Shown: positions 1 through 9,166 of the stretch, one piece after another
Layout of the letters: each line of letters starts with the position of its first letter
Numbering within the stretch: position 1 is the stretch's first letter
Assembly: GCF_000472785.1 (NCBI RefSeq)
Contig: NZ_AXAL01000001.1
Location: 183,070 to 247,069 of the forward strand
Reading direction: 5' to 3'
From: Mesorhizobium loti CJ3sym
GTDB lineage: Bacteria; Pseudomonadota; Alphaproteobacteria; Rhizobiales; Rhizobiaceae
Length of the DNA stretch: 64,000 bases
Notes under the pieces: generated by a model
Database searches by the model: none
What the model was told of the DNA's origin: nothing
What the model saw: the letters and a program-made list of their open reading frames with translations, nothing else
Program-made: the position numbers and the translations under genes

Positions 1-270
1 GCGGCCGGCCGCGCGCTGGGCGTCGTCGAGATTGTGCAGCGACTGATATGGCTTGCCGGCCGGATCCTTCCAGAACAATTCGATCGAATACAGCTTCGGA
101 TCGACCTCGCAGACGAGGTAGCTGGACGACTCGAAGGCGAAGTCGTGGCACGGCGGCACCGACGCGAACCATTGGCCGAATGCCATCGTGGTGGCGACCG
201 CCTGCGGCAGCGCCGACTTGAACAGGCTAAGCAACAGGGGCGCCGCGTTCAGAAGTGTCAGAAGATCCAT
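1..270 (-). CDS. DUF2233 / phosphodiester glycosidase-like protein (partial, N-terminus only)
   Basis: Only the first 90 residues are inside the window; the rest lies left of base 1. The protein opens with a hydrophobic leader (MDLLTLLNAAPLLLSLF, residues 1-17) that could be a signal peptide or anchor. It continues with CHDFAFESSSYLVCEVD and SIELFWKDPAGKPYQSL, which resemble the beginning of DUF2233 (phosphodiester glycosidase, NAGPA type) domains. The ATG at 270 is chosen because it keeps the leader; an internal ATG at 186 would remove it. The family call comes from memory of its N-terminal pattern. The catalytic part is not visible, so the enzymatic role is only suggested. Confidence 0.55.
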   Translation of the reverse strand, partial: MDLLTLLNAAPLLLSLFKSALPQAVATTMAFGQWFASVPPCHDFAFESSSYLVCEVDPKLYSIELFWKDPAGKPYQSLHNLDDAQRAAGR

Positions 271-391
271 GCATCCATCCGATTGCCAGCTCCAACGAGC
301 CGCCGTGGATAGCACCGTCGGCCGGCACTATGAAGGCCGGTTCGGGAGTATGGACAGTGTATGTGGGGCCGGCGCGGTAGCACCGACGAGA

Positions 392-1018
392 CTATTTGAC
401 CGAACTGACCAGTTGTTCGTCGCCACCGAGGATGGAGACCCAGTGCCCGGTGTTGTCGCTCGCCTGTCGTTTCAGGTAGCGATAGCTCGTCTGGTTCCAG
501 AGACGAACCTTGTCGGTCAGATTGTCGAGGATGAAATCGCCCTTGTCGGTGCGCACCGTCAGCACGGCGTGGCCTTCGCCATCGGTCTTGCGAACCACCG
601 TCATCAGCAGATTTGCGACGGGAACACCCAAGCTGCTGAGCTCACGGCGCTTTTCCAGCGCATAGTCCTCACAGTCGCCAAAGCCGTTGTCGGGATAGGC
701 CCACCACTCGTCCTTGCCGTAATTGTCCATGTCGCTCATCGGCTTGACGCGCTTGTTGACCGAGAGATTTACCGCCGAGATATCGTGCAGCAGCTTGCTG
801 CTCATATGTTCCGGCACGTTGTTGGGCGAGCGGATCGAGCATTCGGCGACATGGATCTTGCAAAAATCATAGTGGCCGATCGGTTGGGAGGTCGAGCCGC
901 CGACAACCATGGAAACAGGCGCGGCATAGGCGGAACCCGCCGCCACACAGAACGCGGTCAGGGCAACCGCCAGCCCCAGCCCCTGCGCCTTGCGGCGCCA
1001 ACCCATCGAGGATGCCAT
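392..1018 (-). CDS. Bacterial transglutaminase-like cysteine proteinase (BTLCP)
   Basis: A 208-residue exported protein of the BTLCP family, cysteine peptidases with a transglutaminase fold that are common in proteobacteria. Some members (LapG) cleave surface adhesins. Residues 1-32 form a signal peptide with a basic n-region (GWRRK) and an AYA cleavage site. The catalytic triad is readable as Cys116 in GFGDCEDYALEKR, His150 in GEGHAVLTV and Asp165 in FILDNL, in the usual order. No GGDEF/EAL partner (LapD) or large adhesin is nearby, so a LapG role is not supported. It is monocistronic and starts at an ATG at 1018. Confidence 0.85.
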   Translation of the reverse strand: MASSMGWRRKAQGLGLAVALTAFCVAAGSAYAAPVSMVVGGSTSQPIGHYDFCKIHVAECSIRSPNNVPEHMSSKLLHDISAVNLSVNKRVKPMSDMDNYGKDEWWAYPDNGFGDCEDYALEKRRELSSLGVPVANLLMTVVRKTDGEGHAVLTVRTDKGDFILDNLTDKVRLWNQTSYRYLKRQASDNTGHWVSILGGDEQLVSSVK

Positions 1019-1153
1019 CCGGCCCCACCCATCTGTTTTGTTAACAGAACGTTAAGGGCTGTTACATTCCGAAGTCAATGAATGCGTTTGATCACATCTG
1101 CGAGTGCCTACTCATCAGTCGAAGGGGTTGCGCACGCGCAACACTTCGCATGA

Positions 1154-2026
1154 TTAAGCCAGCCATCCCATCGCCACGGCCAGCAGCAAGACGACGCCGA
1201 GCAGGCCACGGTAAATGACGAAAGGCCAGGCCGAGAAGCGTTCCAACACGCGCATCAGGCCCCAGATGGCAAAGAATGCGGAAATCGACGCAACGACCAG
1301 CCCGGTGGCAAGAACCGACCAGCCATGAGCGTCGAGATGGACCTTGTGCAGTTCCCACAACTCCTTGAGACCGGCAAGCGCGATGGCGGGCAGTCCAAGC
1401 AGGAACGAGAAGCGCGCCGCCTCGGCGCGCTTGAAGCCCAGCCCCAACGCCGCCGTCAAGGTCGAGCCTGAGCGCGAGACGCCAGGGATCAGCGCGCCGA
1501 TCTGAGCGACGCCGACAAGCAGCGCGTCGGCCAGCGAGGCTTCGCCGATCGTGCGCTTGTGGCGGGCGAAAATCTCAGCTAGCGCCAGCAGGATCGCCAT
1601 GGCGATGCAGGCCCAGCCGATCACGCTCAGGCTGCGCAGCGGCGAATTGCAGGCATTGAGCACGCCCGACAGCGCCACGCCGGCAATGACGATCGGGATC
1701 GTCGCCAGCACGATCCAGGACGCCAGCTGGAAATGCCGGTCGGCAAAATCGCGTCGTGTGAGAGCGTCGAGCGAGCCGAACAGGAGATCCCTAACATCGC
1801 TCCAGAAATAGCTGACCACGGCGGCAAGGGCGGCAAGCTGCATGGCGGCGGAGAAGGCGGAGCCTGGATCCTGCCAGCCAAGCACCGCCGGCACGATGCG
1901 CATATGGGCGGTCGAGGAAATCGGCAGCAATTCGGTGATGCCTTGCACCAGGCCGAGAAAGGCGACCTTGGCATATCCCAGGCCGACAAAGCCGGTGTCC
2001 ACGCCCTGGGTGCAGATGTCAGCCAT
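1154..2026 (-). CDS. uppP: Undecaprenyl-diphosphatase, UppP/BacA family
   Basis: An integral membrane phosphatase that recycles undecaprenyl diphosphate to the monophosphate carrier used for peptidoglycan and other surface polymers. Both family signatures are present: GLVQGITELLPISSTAHM near the N-terminus and PGVSRSGSTLTAALGLG in the second half, with about eight hydrophobic segments. The first motif differs from the common form EFLPVSSTGH, so this is a divergent paralogue of the type rhizobia often carry beside a canonical copy. The start at 2026 (MADICTQG) gives 290 residues, close to the family's usual 270; the frame is open further upstream but the added N-terminus is polar and unlike the family. 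Confidence 0.88.
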   Translation of the reverse strand: MADICTQGVDTGFVGLGYAKVAFLGLVQGITELLPISSTAHMRIVPAVLGWQDPGSAFSAAMQLAALAAVVSYFWSDVRDLLFGSLDALTRRDFADRHFQLASWIVLATIPIVIAGVALSGVLNACNSPLRSLSVIGWACIAMAILLALAEIFARHKRTIGEASLADALLVGVAQIGALIPGVSRSGSTLTAALGLGFKRAEAARFSFLLGLPAIALAGLKELWELHKVHLDAHGWSVLATGLVVASISAFFAIWGLMRVLERFSAWPFVIYRGLLGVVLLLAVAMGWLA

Positions 2027-2222
2027 GTCGGGTTCCGTGTGTGAGAGATCGAACTTGCGCTGATATGACCGGTGTCGGTCAGTCCCGGGCAAGCCATACC
2101 GTCATGGGTTGGATAATCAATTTACGGATTCGTAATCTGGCACAGCCGCGTCGAATGCGCACGCGCCGAAACCGGCCCAAGGGGCCGGCCTGTGTCCTCA
2201 TGGGGGGAAAACGGCAAAGCGA

Positions 2223-2420
2223 TTACGGGCACAGCCAGAGTTTCTGGCAGGTCCTGGCAATCACATGCGCCGGCGGAACGACAGGCTCCTCGGCCGAAGG
2301 GCGGCGAGCCCGTTCGAGCAGCATGCGTACCTGCTCGGGGCGCACGCGATCGCGCTCCATGACAAGCAGAACCATCGGATCGCTCAAAAGCTCGTCCAGG
2401 GTGCTGATGCTGTGGTCCAT
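2223..2420 (-). CDS. Small hypothetical protein
   Basis: A 65-residue protein, MDHSISTLDELLSDPMVLLV at the N-terminus. The ATG at 2420 is preceded by CGAGGAGACGACGG, a good ribosome binding site. The sequence is amphipathic and helical with no signal peptide or membrane segment. I do not recognise a family; its composition and the clear binding site suggest a genuine short gene. A GC-rich palindrome followed by TTTC lies at about 2174-2190, beyond its stop, and could be a weak terminator. No function can be assigned from neighbours. Confidence 0.5.
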   Translation of the reverse strand: MDHSISTLDELLSDPMVLLVMERDRVRPEQVRMLLERARRPSAEEPVVPPAHVIARTCQKLWLCP

Positions 2421-2569
2421 CCGTCGTCTCCTCGAATGCCGGCCCGCGCTGCATAGATAGGAAGACAATGATGGCCCGCCAATGACGATTTGCCGGCTAT
2501 CGCGTGGTGATTTCGATTAAATTTTGGTCATGGTCGCGCATGACCTTCTCCTTGAGCAGAAGGACAGAA

Positions 2570-2968
2570 CTAGCCTGGCGGCGGGCCGCCCTCATACTGC
2601 GGCAGGCCATCATCGAGCACCACCCAGGGCTGCTTCGACGCCGTGAAAATGTGCATCTGCGGCCTGAAGAGTGTGGGGTCGTCGAGCGAACCAGTGGTGA
2701 CGCCGATGATGCCAGCGGAATCACGACGCGAAAACATCGTCGTGCCGCAGCTGGGGCAAAAGCCGCGCTTAAGATCGGGCGATGTGTTCACCGTCGCCAG
2801 CGGCCCTTCGATCGTCACCTCGTCGATGCGAAACAGCACGCGCGCGTTGAAGGCAGCGCCGATCGCCTTCTGGCAAAGCCTGCAGTGGCAGATGCGCTCG
2901 TTTATGGGATCGACGTCAGCGCTATAGCGAACCGCCCCACACAAACATCCGCCCTGATATCTGGCCAT
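2570..2968 (-). CDS. GFA family protein (glutathione-dependent formaldehyde-activating fold, CENP-V type)
   Basis: A 132-residue zinc protein of the GFA/Mss4-like fold. The zinc ligands are visible as GGCLCGAVRY (CxC), CHCRLCQK (CxCxxC) and FCPSCGTTMF (CxxC), in the standard order. Members are often annotated as formaldehyde-activating enzymes, but most are uncharacterised. The start at 2968 (MARYQGGCLCG) matches the usual family beginning; the frame is open 33 bases upstream but adds unrelated residues. It stands alone between a small gene and a divergent oxygenase. The biochemical role is unknown; the fold assignment is firm. Confidence 0.85.
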   Translation of the reverse strand: MARYQGGCLCGAVRYSADVDPINERICHCRLCQKAIGAAFNARVLFRIDEVTIEGPLATVNTSPDLKRGFCPSCGTTMFSRRDSAGIIGVTTGSLDDPTLFRPQMHIFTASKQPWVVLDDGLPQYEGGPPPG

Positions 2969-3083
2969 CGCCCTGATCCAAAAATGGAGACAATAAGTCA
3001 CACGGTAGTCGCGCGATCGACAGGGTCAATTGAAATGGTTTGATACGATGCCATCGATAACCGTGATGCGGGTGAGGCTCATC

Positions 3084-4112
3084 ATGACGCAAGACATCGA
3101 AACCATCGGCATCGCGGATCTGTTCGGGCCACCCTCGGCCGCCCGCGACCGCGCTGACGCCAGGATCATGGCCGCTGCCTCCGGAATAGGCTTCATGGCG
3201 GTTCGCGATTTTCCTGGCGACGCCTGGTTGACGCCCGGCAACCGAGCGCAATTGCTGCGTGTCTTCACCCTTCCCGACAGCGAGAAGCAGAAATTGCTGC
3301 GCTGGAATTTCGACCGCACCCGGAAGAATGTCTATCGTGGCTGGTTCCCGCTGCAGCCGAAAGCCGTTTCCTACAAGGAAGGCATCGACATGGGGCCGGA
3401 CCTAGCTGACACAGCAGGTGTTTCGGCCTCCGAAGATCCGCTGTGCGAACCGACGCCGCTGCCAGCCGAAGATACACTGCCCGGCTGGCGCACGGCCGCG
3501 GCGGACTATTATCGCGCGATGGAGACGGTCGGCAACGCGCTAATGCGGTCGATCGCACGCGGACTTGGCCTGCCGGAAACGATCTTCGATCCTTATTTCG
3601 AGCATGGCATCTCGACGCTGCGCCTGATCCGCTATCCCTTGCGCGACGCGAACGCCGGCGTCGACACCAGCGGTCCGGAGTTCTCGGTGGTTCACAAGGG
3701 GGAGAAACGCACCGTCATCGGCCGCGAGCATGCCGATTCCGGTTTCGTCACCTTGCTGGCGCAGGACGGCGTCGAGGGCTTGCAGGCAAAGAACCTTGCC
3801 GGCGAATGGATCGACGTGCCGCCCGCCAACGGCACGCTGGCGGTCAATTTCGGCCAATTGCTGGAACGCTGGACCGGCGGGCGTGTCCGGGCAACGCGGC
3901 ACCGGGTGATCGCGCCGAAGACGGCGCGATTCTCGATCCCGTTTTTCTATGAACCGCGTGTCGATGCCGAGATCGCGCCCTTGCCGTTGAGCGGCACCGA
4001 ACCTTTCCTGCCATTTCTCTATGGCGACTATCTCTGGGAATCGGCGACGAACTTCGTCGAGATGAGCGGCATCAAGCATTTGCGTCAGCCACACCGCGCT
4101 AGGGCTTGCTGA
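3084..4112 (+). CDS. Isopenicillin N synthase-like 2-oxoglutarate/Fe(II)-dependent oxygenase
   Basis: A 342-residue cytosolic oxygenase of the DIOX_N / 2OG-FeII_Oxy family. The iron ligands are readable as His216 and Asp218 in GREHADSGFV and the distal His273 in RATRHRVIAP. The co-substrate carboxylate pair follows as Arg282 and Ser284 in ARFSIPFF. The N-terminal part (ETIGIADLFG, FMAVRDFPGD) is typical of the DIOX_N domain. The ATG at 3084 (MTQDIETIG) is preferred over an upstream ATG at 3030, whose extension does not look like this family. The substrate is unknown. It lies just upstream of the amidohydrolase-BKACE cluster but is separated from it by two minus-strand genes. Confidence 0.85.
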   Translation: MTQDIETIGIADLFGPPSAARDRADARIMAAASGIGFMAVRDFPGDAWLTPGNRAQLLRVFTLPDSEKQKLLRWNFDRTRKNVYRGWFPLQPKAVSYKEGIDMGPDLADTAGVSASEDPLCEPTPLPAEDTLPGWRTAAADYYRAMETVGNALMRSIARGLGLPETIFDPYFEHGISTLRLIRYPLRDANAGVDTSGPEFSVVHKGEKRTVIGREHADSGFVTLLAQDGVEGLQAKNLAGEWIDVPPANGTLAVNFGQLLERWTGGRVRATRHRVIAPKTARFSIPFFYEPRVDAEIAPLPLSGTEPFLPFLYGDYLWESATNFVEMSGIKHLRQPHRARAC

Positions 4113-4145
4113 GCCCAGGCGCGGTCGTCGTCGAGCCGTCTCGTA

Positions 4146-4631
4146 TCAGAGCGTCCTGGCGAGTTCCTCGAGCTGGTCGGTGCACTGGCCCCAGCCGACG
4201 TGAAAACCCATCGCCTCGTGCTGTTCGCGGTCGGCAACACTCCAGTGCCGGACGCGTGCGATGTAGCGGGTCTTGCCCCCGCCTTCGTCCTCGAAGGTCA
4301 GCACGCCGGTCATGAACGGCTTTTCCGATGGCTCCCAAGCCTTTGTATAGGCATCGGTGAAGACGATCTTCTTGCCGGGAATGACTTCCAGGAAAACGCC
4401 GGGGTTGGGAAATTCATTGCCGTCCGGGCCAGCCATGATGACAAGGCTCGATCCGCCGGTGCGCACATCCATTTCGGCGCGCGGCGTCGTCCACGGCTTT
4501 GGCGCAAACCACTGCGTCAGCAGTTTGGTGTCGCTCCAGCAGCGATAGACGTTCTCGCGCGGCGCATCGATGATGCGGGCGAGAACCAGTTCGCGGTCAT
4601 TGGCGGGGGCGATGTCGAGCTTGGTGGTCAC
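4146..4631 (-). CDS. SRPBCC / AHSA1-type ligand-binding domain protein
   Basis: A 161-residue single-domain protein of the START/Bet v1 superfamily, AHSA1 (activator of Hsp90 homologue) branch. Typical features are RIIDAPRENVYRCWSD at the N-terminus, QWFAPKPW, the glycine-rich turn, and a long C-terminal helix ending CTDQLEELARTL. Such proteins bind hydrophobic ligands and are often linked to stress responses, but their ligands are rarely known. It faces the preceding oxygenase gene and is not in an operon. Start ATG at 4631. Confidence 0.8.
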   Translation of the reverse strand: MTTKLDIAPANDRELVLARIIDAPRENVYRCWSDTKLLTQWFAPKPWTTPRAEMDVRTGGSSLVIMAGPDGNEFPNPGVFLEVIPGKKIVFTDAYTKAWEPSEKPFMTGVLTFEDEGGGKTRYIARVRHWSVADREQHEAMGFHVGWGQCTDQLEELARTL

Positions 4632-4764
4632 AGTGGTCTCCTCAGGTTTGATCTTGGCTTCCGTCCCGAGGACGAGCAGATCAAACGCAAGCCGACACTT
4701 TCAGTGAAAAATTCTGGCAGTGAAAAATTCTGGAGCCGCCCGCATTGCGACGAGGCGGGCAGAG

Positions 4765-5013
4765 TCAGTGGCGCTTGGCTTGCACCAGATAAGCGTCGAT
4801 TTCGGTCTCGCCGAGCCACTTCGCCGCCTCGAGCCGATGCAGGCCCTCGACGAGGACATGGCGCTTGCCGTCGTGGCGGACCTGGATCGGCGTCTTCATG
4901 CCATTCTCCAGAATGTCCTCGGCGAGACTCCGCACGGTCTCGGGGTGCAGCGTCTTCTTGCGCGCCGTCGGCACGTAGATATCGTCGAGCTTGACCTTTT
5001 GCACTCTGAGCAT
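4765..5013 (-). CDS. Stand-alone ParB/sulfiredoxin-like N-terminal domain protein
   Basis: An 82-residue protein consisting only of a ParB-N/Srx-type nuclease-like domain. It shows the ordered motifs VKLDDIYVPTARKKTL, ENGMKTPIQVRHDG and HVLVEGLHRLEAAKWLG. There is no helix-turn-helix or dimerisation domain, so it is not a chromosome-partition ParB; small isolated copies occur in plasmids, phages and rhizobial chromosomes. The ATG at 5013 is chosen because GGGAG lies five bases upstream; the frame is open to 5076. Its function is unknown. A DNA-modification or small CTPase role would be speculation. Confidence 0.72.
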   Translation of the reverse strand: MLRVQKVKLDDIYVPTARKKTLHPETVRSLAEDILENGMKTPIQVRHDGKRHVLVEGLHRLEAAKWLGETEIDAYLVQAKRH

Positions 5014-5167
5014 ACTGGCTCCCGAGGCGGAAAATACCGCCTCGCCTGAGATAGTCGCTTTGCCGGGTGCGGCCAAGAGCGGCTAAGCAAATGCTGGCCC
5101 GATCGTTTCCATTTGACGCTTGGCGGGCAGATGGCCGAAATGGCGCCTTCGATCCTTTCCGGTGTTC

Positions 5168-6811
5168 ATGACCCATCTGCCTACCGAATTCCCCGATTTC
5201 GGGTTGACGCCCGAGCAGCGCCGTCACGCGGTGCGCGGTCACTATTACGAATGGCCAGGCATGGACGGCGAGCGCGGCGAGATCTGGTGCTACAGCGACC
5301 GCTTTTCCTATCGCGCCGGTGAGACGGTGACGCTGCATGTCAATTCGACGGCTCCGGCATTCAACATGGCGATCGTTCGAGACGGCGGCACCGAGACGAA
5401 AGTGTTCGAGACATCAGGCATTGCGGCGGTCTGGCAGGACTCGCCCGACCAGTGTTCCGCCGAGGGTTGCGGCTGGGAAGCCGCCTTCGAATTCCGTGTC
5501 GGCAACGACTGGCCGTCCGGTGCCTACCTGATAACGCTGACTGCCGCTGGCCATGACGGCAAACCGATCCAATCCCGTCATCTCTTCATCGTCAGCCCCC
5601 AGCCCGGCAAGAAGCCTGGCCGTGTGCTGCAGGTGGCGGCGACGGGCACCTGGCTTGCCTACAACACATGGGGTGGCTCCAACCACTACCAGGGCATTAC
5701 CGGGCCGGACCGCAACCAGTACTCGCCCATTGTGTCGACGCAGCGCCCCTGGTGCCGTGGCTTCGTCGTGTTGCCCAAGGATGCGCCGCGCGTGCCGCTG
5801 GAAGTGGCCGTACCGCCGAAGACAATCCCGCGCTATCCCCACATGGAATGGGCGCTGGCCACCGGCCATTCGAAGAAATACGCCTCATCGGGCTGGGCGA
5901 GCTATGACAGTCACTTCTTCCGTTTCGCCGAGCGGGCCGGCTATGCCGTCGATCTCGCCAGCCAGCACGATCTGCATTTTTCGCCCGACATTCTCGACGG
6001 CTACGATTGCGCCGTCTTCGTCGGACACGACGAGTATTGGACCTGGGAAATGCGCGACGCGGTCGACACCTATGTCGAACGCGGCGGCCATGCGGCGCGC
6101 TTTGCCGGCAATTTTATGTGGCAGACACGGCTGGAAGACGAGGGCCGCCGGCAGGTCTGCTATAAATACCGCGCGCGCGCCGAGGACCCAGCCTATCTCG
6201 GTGGCGGCGACGTTACCCGTGCCACAAATTCCTGGGAAGCGCCGGAAATCGGCAGGCCGGGTTCGGCGACTTTCGGCCTCAACGCGACACGCGGTGTCTA
6301 TGCCGGTTGGGGCGGCTGCGCGCCGCGCGGCGTGCGGGGTTTCCCGGTCTACCGGCCCGAACACTGGGCCTTTGCCGGCACCGGCATCTATTATGGCGAT
6401 CTGCTGGGCGCCGACAGCCATGTCTATGGCTATGAGGTCGACGGGCTCGACTTCGAGATCCGCGGCGGCCTGCCCTACCCCACATCAGACAGCGGTGCGC
6501 CCGACGGGTTGCAGGTTCTCGCTGTCGGCATGGCCAGCCAGGTTGAAGAAAGCGCCGACATCCCGATCGAAGACCAGTTCCTCACCGACGAGGATGGCCG
6601 CTTCACCGCCGAGACTTTGTTTGGCGAGGCGAGCGACGCCAATCTCGAAAAAGTCAAACGCGGCAATGGCATGATCGTCAATTTCCCGCGCGGCAAGGGC
6701 GAGGTGTTCCACGCCGGAAGCTGCGAATGGGTGGCCGGCCTGCTACGACAAGATCCGATGGTCGAACGCGTCACCCAGAATGTCCTCGATCACTACCTTG
6801 GAAAGTCCTGA
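5168..6811 (+). CDS. N,N-dimethylformamidase beta subunit-like amidohydrolase
   Basis: A 547-residue protein matching the large (beta) subunit of N,N-dimethylformamidase, which hydrolyses formamides to an amine and formate. Readable family features are an N-terminal beta-rich domain (SYRAGETVTLHVNSTAPAFN), then LQVAATGTWLAYNTWGGSNH and the core FVGHDEYWTWEMRD. The end is GNGMIVNFPRGKGEVFHAGS. The small alpha subunit of the characterised enzyme is absent. The ATG at 5168 (MTHLPTEFPDFGLTPEQ) is preferred to an ATG at 5120. The stop is followed after one base by the aminotransferase ATG, so they are probably co-transcribed. The real substrate is unknown, but a C-N amide bond is likely. Confidence 0.75.
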   Translation: MTHLPTEFPDFGLTPEQRRHAVRGHYYEWPGMDGERGEIWCYSDRFSYRAGETVTLHVNSTAPAFNMAIVRDGGTETKVFETSGIAAVWQDSPDQCSAEGCGWEAAFEFRVGNDWPSGAYLITLTAAGHDGKPIQSRHLFIVSPQPGKKPGRVLQVAATGTWLAYNTWGGSNHYQGITGPDRNQYSPIVSTQRPWCRGFVVLPKDAPRVPLEVAVPPKTIPRYPHMEWALATGHSKKYASSGWASYDSHFFRFAERAGYAVDLASQHDLHFSPDILDGYDCAVFVGHDEYWTWEMRDAVDTYVERGGHAARFAGNFMWQTRLEDEGRRQVCYKYRARAEDPAYLGGGDVTRATNSWEAPEIGRPGSATFGLNATRGVYAGWGGCAPRGVRGFPVYRPEHWAFAGTGIYYGDLLGADSHVYGYEVDGLDFEIRGGLPYPTSDSGAPDGLQVLAVGMASQVEESADIPIEDQFLTDEDGRFTAETLFGEASDANLEKVKRGNGMIVNFPRGKGEVFHAGSCEWVAGLLRQDPMVERVTQNVLDHYLGKS

Positions 6812-6812
6812 C

Positions 6813-8198
6813 ATGTCGAAGACCCAGACCGCCGCTGAAGTCACCGAGGCACGCCGAGAATCGCATCTGTTCTACCTGTCCAGCCTGCGCCGGCCGCTGA
6901 TCGATCGCGCCGAAGGCATCTATATGTGGACGCAGGACGGCCGCCGCTTCATCGATGGCTCGAGCGGCCCGATGGTCGCCAATATCGGCCATTCCAACCG
7001 CAATGTGCTTGACGCCATGAAGCGGCAGATGGACCGCGCCACCTTCGCCTACCGCCTGCATTTCGAGAACGAGCCGGCTGAGGAACTGGCGCGTGAACTG
7101 GCCGGCAAATTGCCGGAGGGCATGGACCGCATCTTCTTCGTCTCGGGTGGCTCGGAAGCGACGGAATCCTGCATCAAGCTGGCGCGGCAGTGGGCTGTCG
7201 CCACCGGCCAGCCCAGCCGTTGGAAGGTGATTGCGCGCTTCCCCTCTTACCATGGCGGCACGTTGGGTTCGCTGTCGATCACCGGCGACGACGCGCTCGC
7301 CGAAACCTTTGAGCCGATGATGCGGGTGATGCCGACCGTGCCGGCGCCAACCGCCTGGCGCGACCGCGACAATCTTTCGCTTGAACAGCGCGGCGTGCGC
7401 TATGCCGACATGCTGGAGGAGAAAATCCTTTCGGAAGGCCCAGACAGCGTCGTTGCCTTCATCATGGAGCCTATCGGCGGTGCGGCAACAGCCGCCCTGG
7501 TGGCGCCGGACAGCTATTATGCGCGCATCCGCGAGATCTGCGACCGCTATGGCATCCTGCTCATCCACGACGAGGTGATGAGCGGCGCCGGACGCACCGG
7601 GAAATTCCTCGGAGGCGACCACTGGAACTGCAAGCCCGACATCGTCGCCCTGTCGAAGGGGCTGGGTTCGGGCTACGCGCCGCTTGGCGCGCTGGCAGCT
7701 CCCATGCGGCTGGTGCAGCCGCTGCTTGCCTCCGGCGGCTTCCAGCATGGCCACACCTATGCCGGCAATCCGCTGGCCTGTGCCGCCGGCCTTGCCGTGC
7801 TCGGCGAAATGGACAGGCTCGACCTGATCGCCAATGCAGCTGCCATGGGCGACGTGCTGATGGACGGGCTGAAAGGGCTGGCCAAGCGCTTTCCATTCAT
7901 TGCCGATGTGCGTGGCAAGGGCTTGCTTACCGGCGCCGAGATGGTTTCCGATCCCCAGACGCTGCGTCCGATCGACCAAAACAAGAAAGCCACGCAGCGG
8001 CTGCTCGATCTCGCCTATGAGCGCGGGCTGATCATCTATGGCCGCAGGGTCAAGGGTGGTGTCGACGGCGATAATTTCATGGTCGCGCCGCCGATGATCG
8101 TTACCAGCGAACAGGTCGGCGAGATCGTCTCCATCATCGGCGACTCGTTGGAAGTGCTGGCCGCCGAGCTCGACCTGCCGGTCGAAGGTCAGGGCTAA
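6813..8198 (+). CDS. Class III (omega) aminotransferase, PLP-dependent
   Basis: A 461-residue fold-type I PLP enzyme of aminotransferase class III (ornithine / GABA / beta-alanine:pyruvate group). Motifs are FFVSGGSEATESCIKLARQW for the cofactor phosphate region, LLIHDEVMSGAGRTG with the Asp that contacts the pyridine nitrogen, and ALSKGLGSGYAPLGA containing the PLP-binding lysine. It begins one base after the amidohydrolase stop and ends five bases before the BKACE gene. Context suggests that it transaminates an amine or amino acid released by the first enzyme, giving a carbonyl compound for BKACE. Substrate specificity cannot be read from sequence. Confidence 0.9.
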   Translation: MSKTQTAAEVTEARRESHLFYLSSLRRPLIDRAEGIYMWTQDGRRFIDGSSGPMVANIGHSNRNVLDAMKRQMDRATFAYRLHFENEPAEELARELAGKLPEGMDRIFFVSGGSEATESCIKLARQWAVATGQPSRWKVIARFPSYHGGTLGSLSITGDDALAETFEPMMRVMPTVPAPTAWRDRDNLSLEQRGVRYADMLEEKILSEGPDSVVAFIMEPIGGAATAALVAPDSYYARIREICDRYGILLIHDEVMSGAGRTGKFLGGDHWNCKPDIVALSKGLGSGYAPLGALAAPMRLVQPLLASGGFQHGHTYAGNPLACAAGLAVLGEMDRLDLIANAAAMGDVLMDGLKGLAKRFPFIADVRGKGLLTGAEMVSDPQTLRPIDQNKKATQRLLDLAYERGLIIYGRRVKGGVDGDNFMVAPPMIVTSEQVGEIVSIIGDSLEVLAAELDLPVEGQG

Positions 8199-8202
8199 AA
8201 AA

Positions 8203-9132
8203 ATGGCGCCGCGAAAAGTCATCATCACCTGCGCCGTCACCGGCTCCGTGCACACGCCGTCAATGTCGCCCTATCTGCCTGTGACCCCGGACCAGATCGC
8301 GGCCGATGCGATCGCGGCGGCGGAAGCCGGCGCCTCGATCCTGCATCTGCACGCCCGCGATCCCAAGGACGGCCGACCGACCGCCGATCCGGACGTGTTC
8401 ATGCAGTTCCTGCCGCGCATCAAGCAGGCGACCGATGCGGTGATCAACATCACCACCGGCGGCTCCTCGCTGATGACGCTGCACCAGCGGCTGGCGGCAC
8501 CTTTACGGGCCGAGCCCGAAATGTGTTCGCTCAACATGGGCTCGATGAACTTCGCGTTGTTCCCGATACTGGACAAACCACGCGAGTGGCAGCACGAGTG
8601 GGAACCAAAACTGCTCGAGGCCACCCGCGACACCATTTTCAAGAACACCTTCGCCGACATGGAGGGCGTGCTCGAAAGGCTGGGTAAGGGCTGCGGCACG
8701 CGCTTCGAATTCGAATGCTACGATGTCGGCCACCTCTATTCGCTGGCGCATTTCCGCGACCGCGGACTGGTGTCGGGGCCGCTCTTCATCCAGTTCGTGC
8801 TGGGTATTCTGGGCGGCATCGGCGCCGATCCGGACAATCTCATCCATATGAAGCGCATCGCCGACAAGCTGTTCGGCGACAGTTATCAGTTCTCGGTGCT
8901 GGCCGCCGGCCGCCAGCAGATGCCGCTGATCTCGATTGCAGCCGCGATGGGCGGCAGCGTCCGCGTCGGCCTGGAAGACAGCCTCTACGACGGCCGCCAG
9001 TTGGCGAAATCCAACGCCGATCAGGTGCGCCGCATCCGTGGCATTCTCGATGGCCTGTCGCTGGAGGTTGCTACGCCGGCCGAGGCGCGTGAGATGCTGG
9101 CGCTGAAAGGTGGCGATCGGGTGGCGTTTTGA
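8203..9132 (+). CDS. Beta-keto acid cleavage enzyme (BKACE, DUF849 family)
   Basis: A 309-residue TIM-barrel zinc enzyme of the 3-keto-5-aminohexanoate cleavage family. BKACEs condense a beta-keto acid with acetyl-CoA and release acetoacetate plus a CoA ester. The metal motif is seen in SILHLHARDPKDGRPT, with ITTGGSS and the late VRVGLEDSLYDGRQLAKSN also diagnostic. It starts four bases after the aminotransferase stop, so an operon is likely. Family substrates range from dehydrocarnitine to beta-keto-5-aminohexanoate and beta-ketoglutarate. No carnitine or lysine fermentation partners are visible here, so the substrate stays open. Confidence 0.9.
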   Translation: MAPRKVIITCAVTGSVHTPSMSPYLPVTPDQIAADAIAAAEAGASILHLHARDPKDGRPTADPDVFMQFLPRIKQATDAVINITTGGSSLMTLHQRLAAPLRAEPEMCSLNMGSMNFALFPILDKPREWQHEWEPKLLEATRDTIFKNTFADMEGVLERLGKGCGTRFEFECYDVGHLYSLAHFRDRGLVSGPLFIQFVLGILGGIGADPDNLIHMKRIADKLFGDSYQFSVLAAGRQQMPLISIAAAMGGSVRVGLEDSLYDGRQLAKSNADQVRRIRGILDGLSLEVATPAEAREMLALKGGDRVAF

Positions 9133-9166
9133 GGCGATGGTTCTGAGATGACGGCGTTCCTTCACA

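Noticed and set aside
6771..8255. 494-codon open frame opposite the class III aminotransferase
   Set aside because: Antisense shadow; rich in His, Arg and Gln without any motif.
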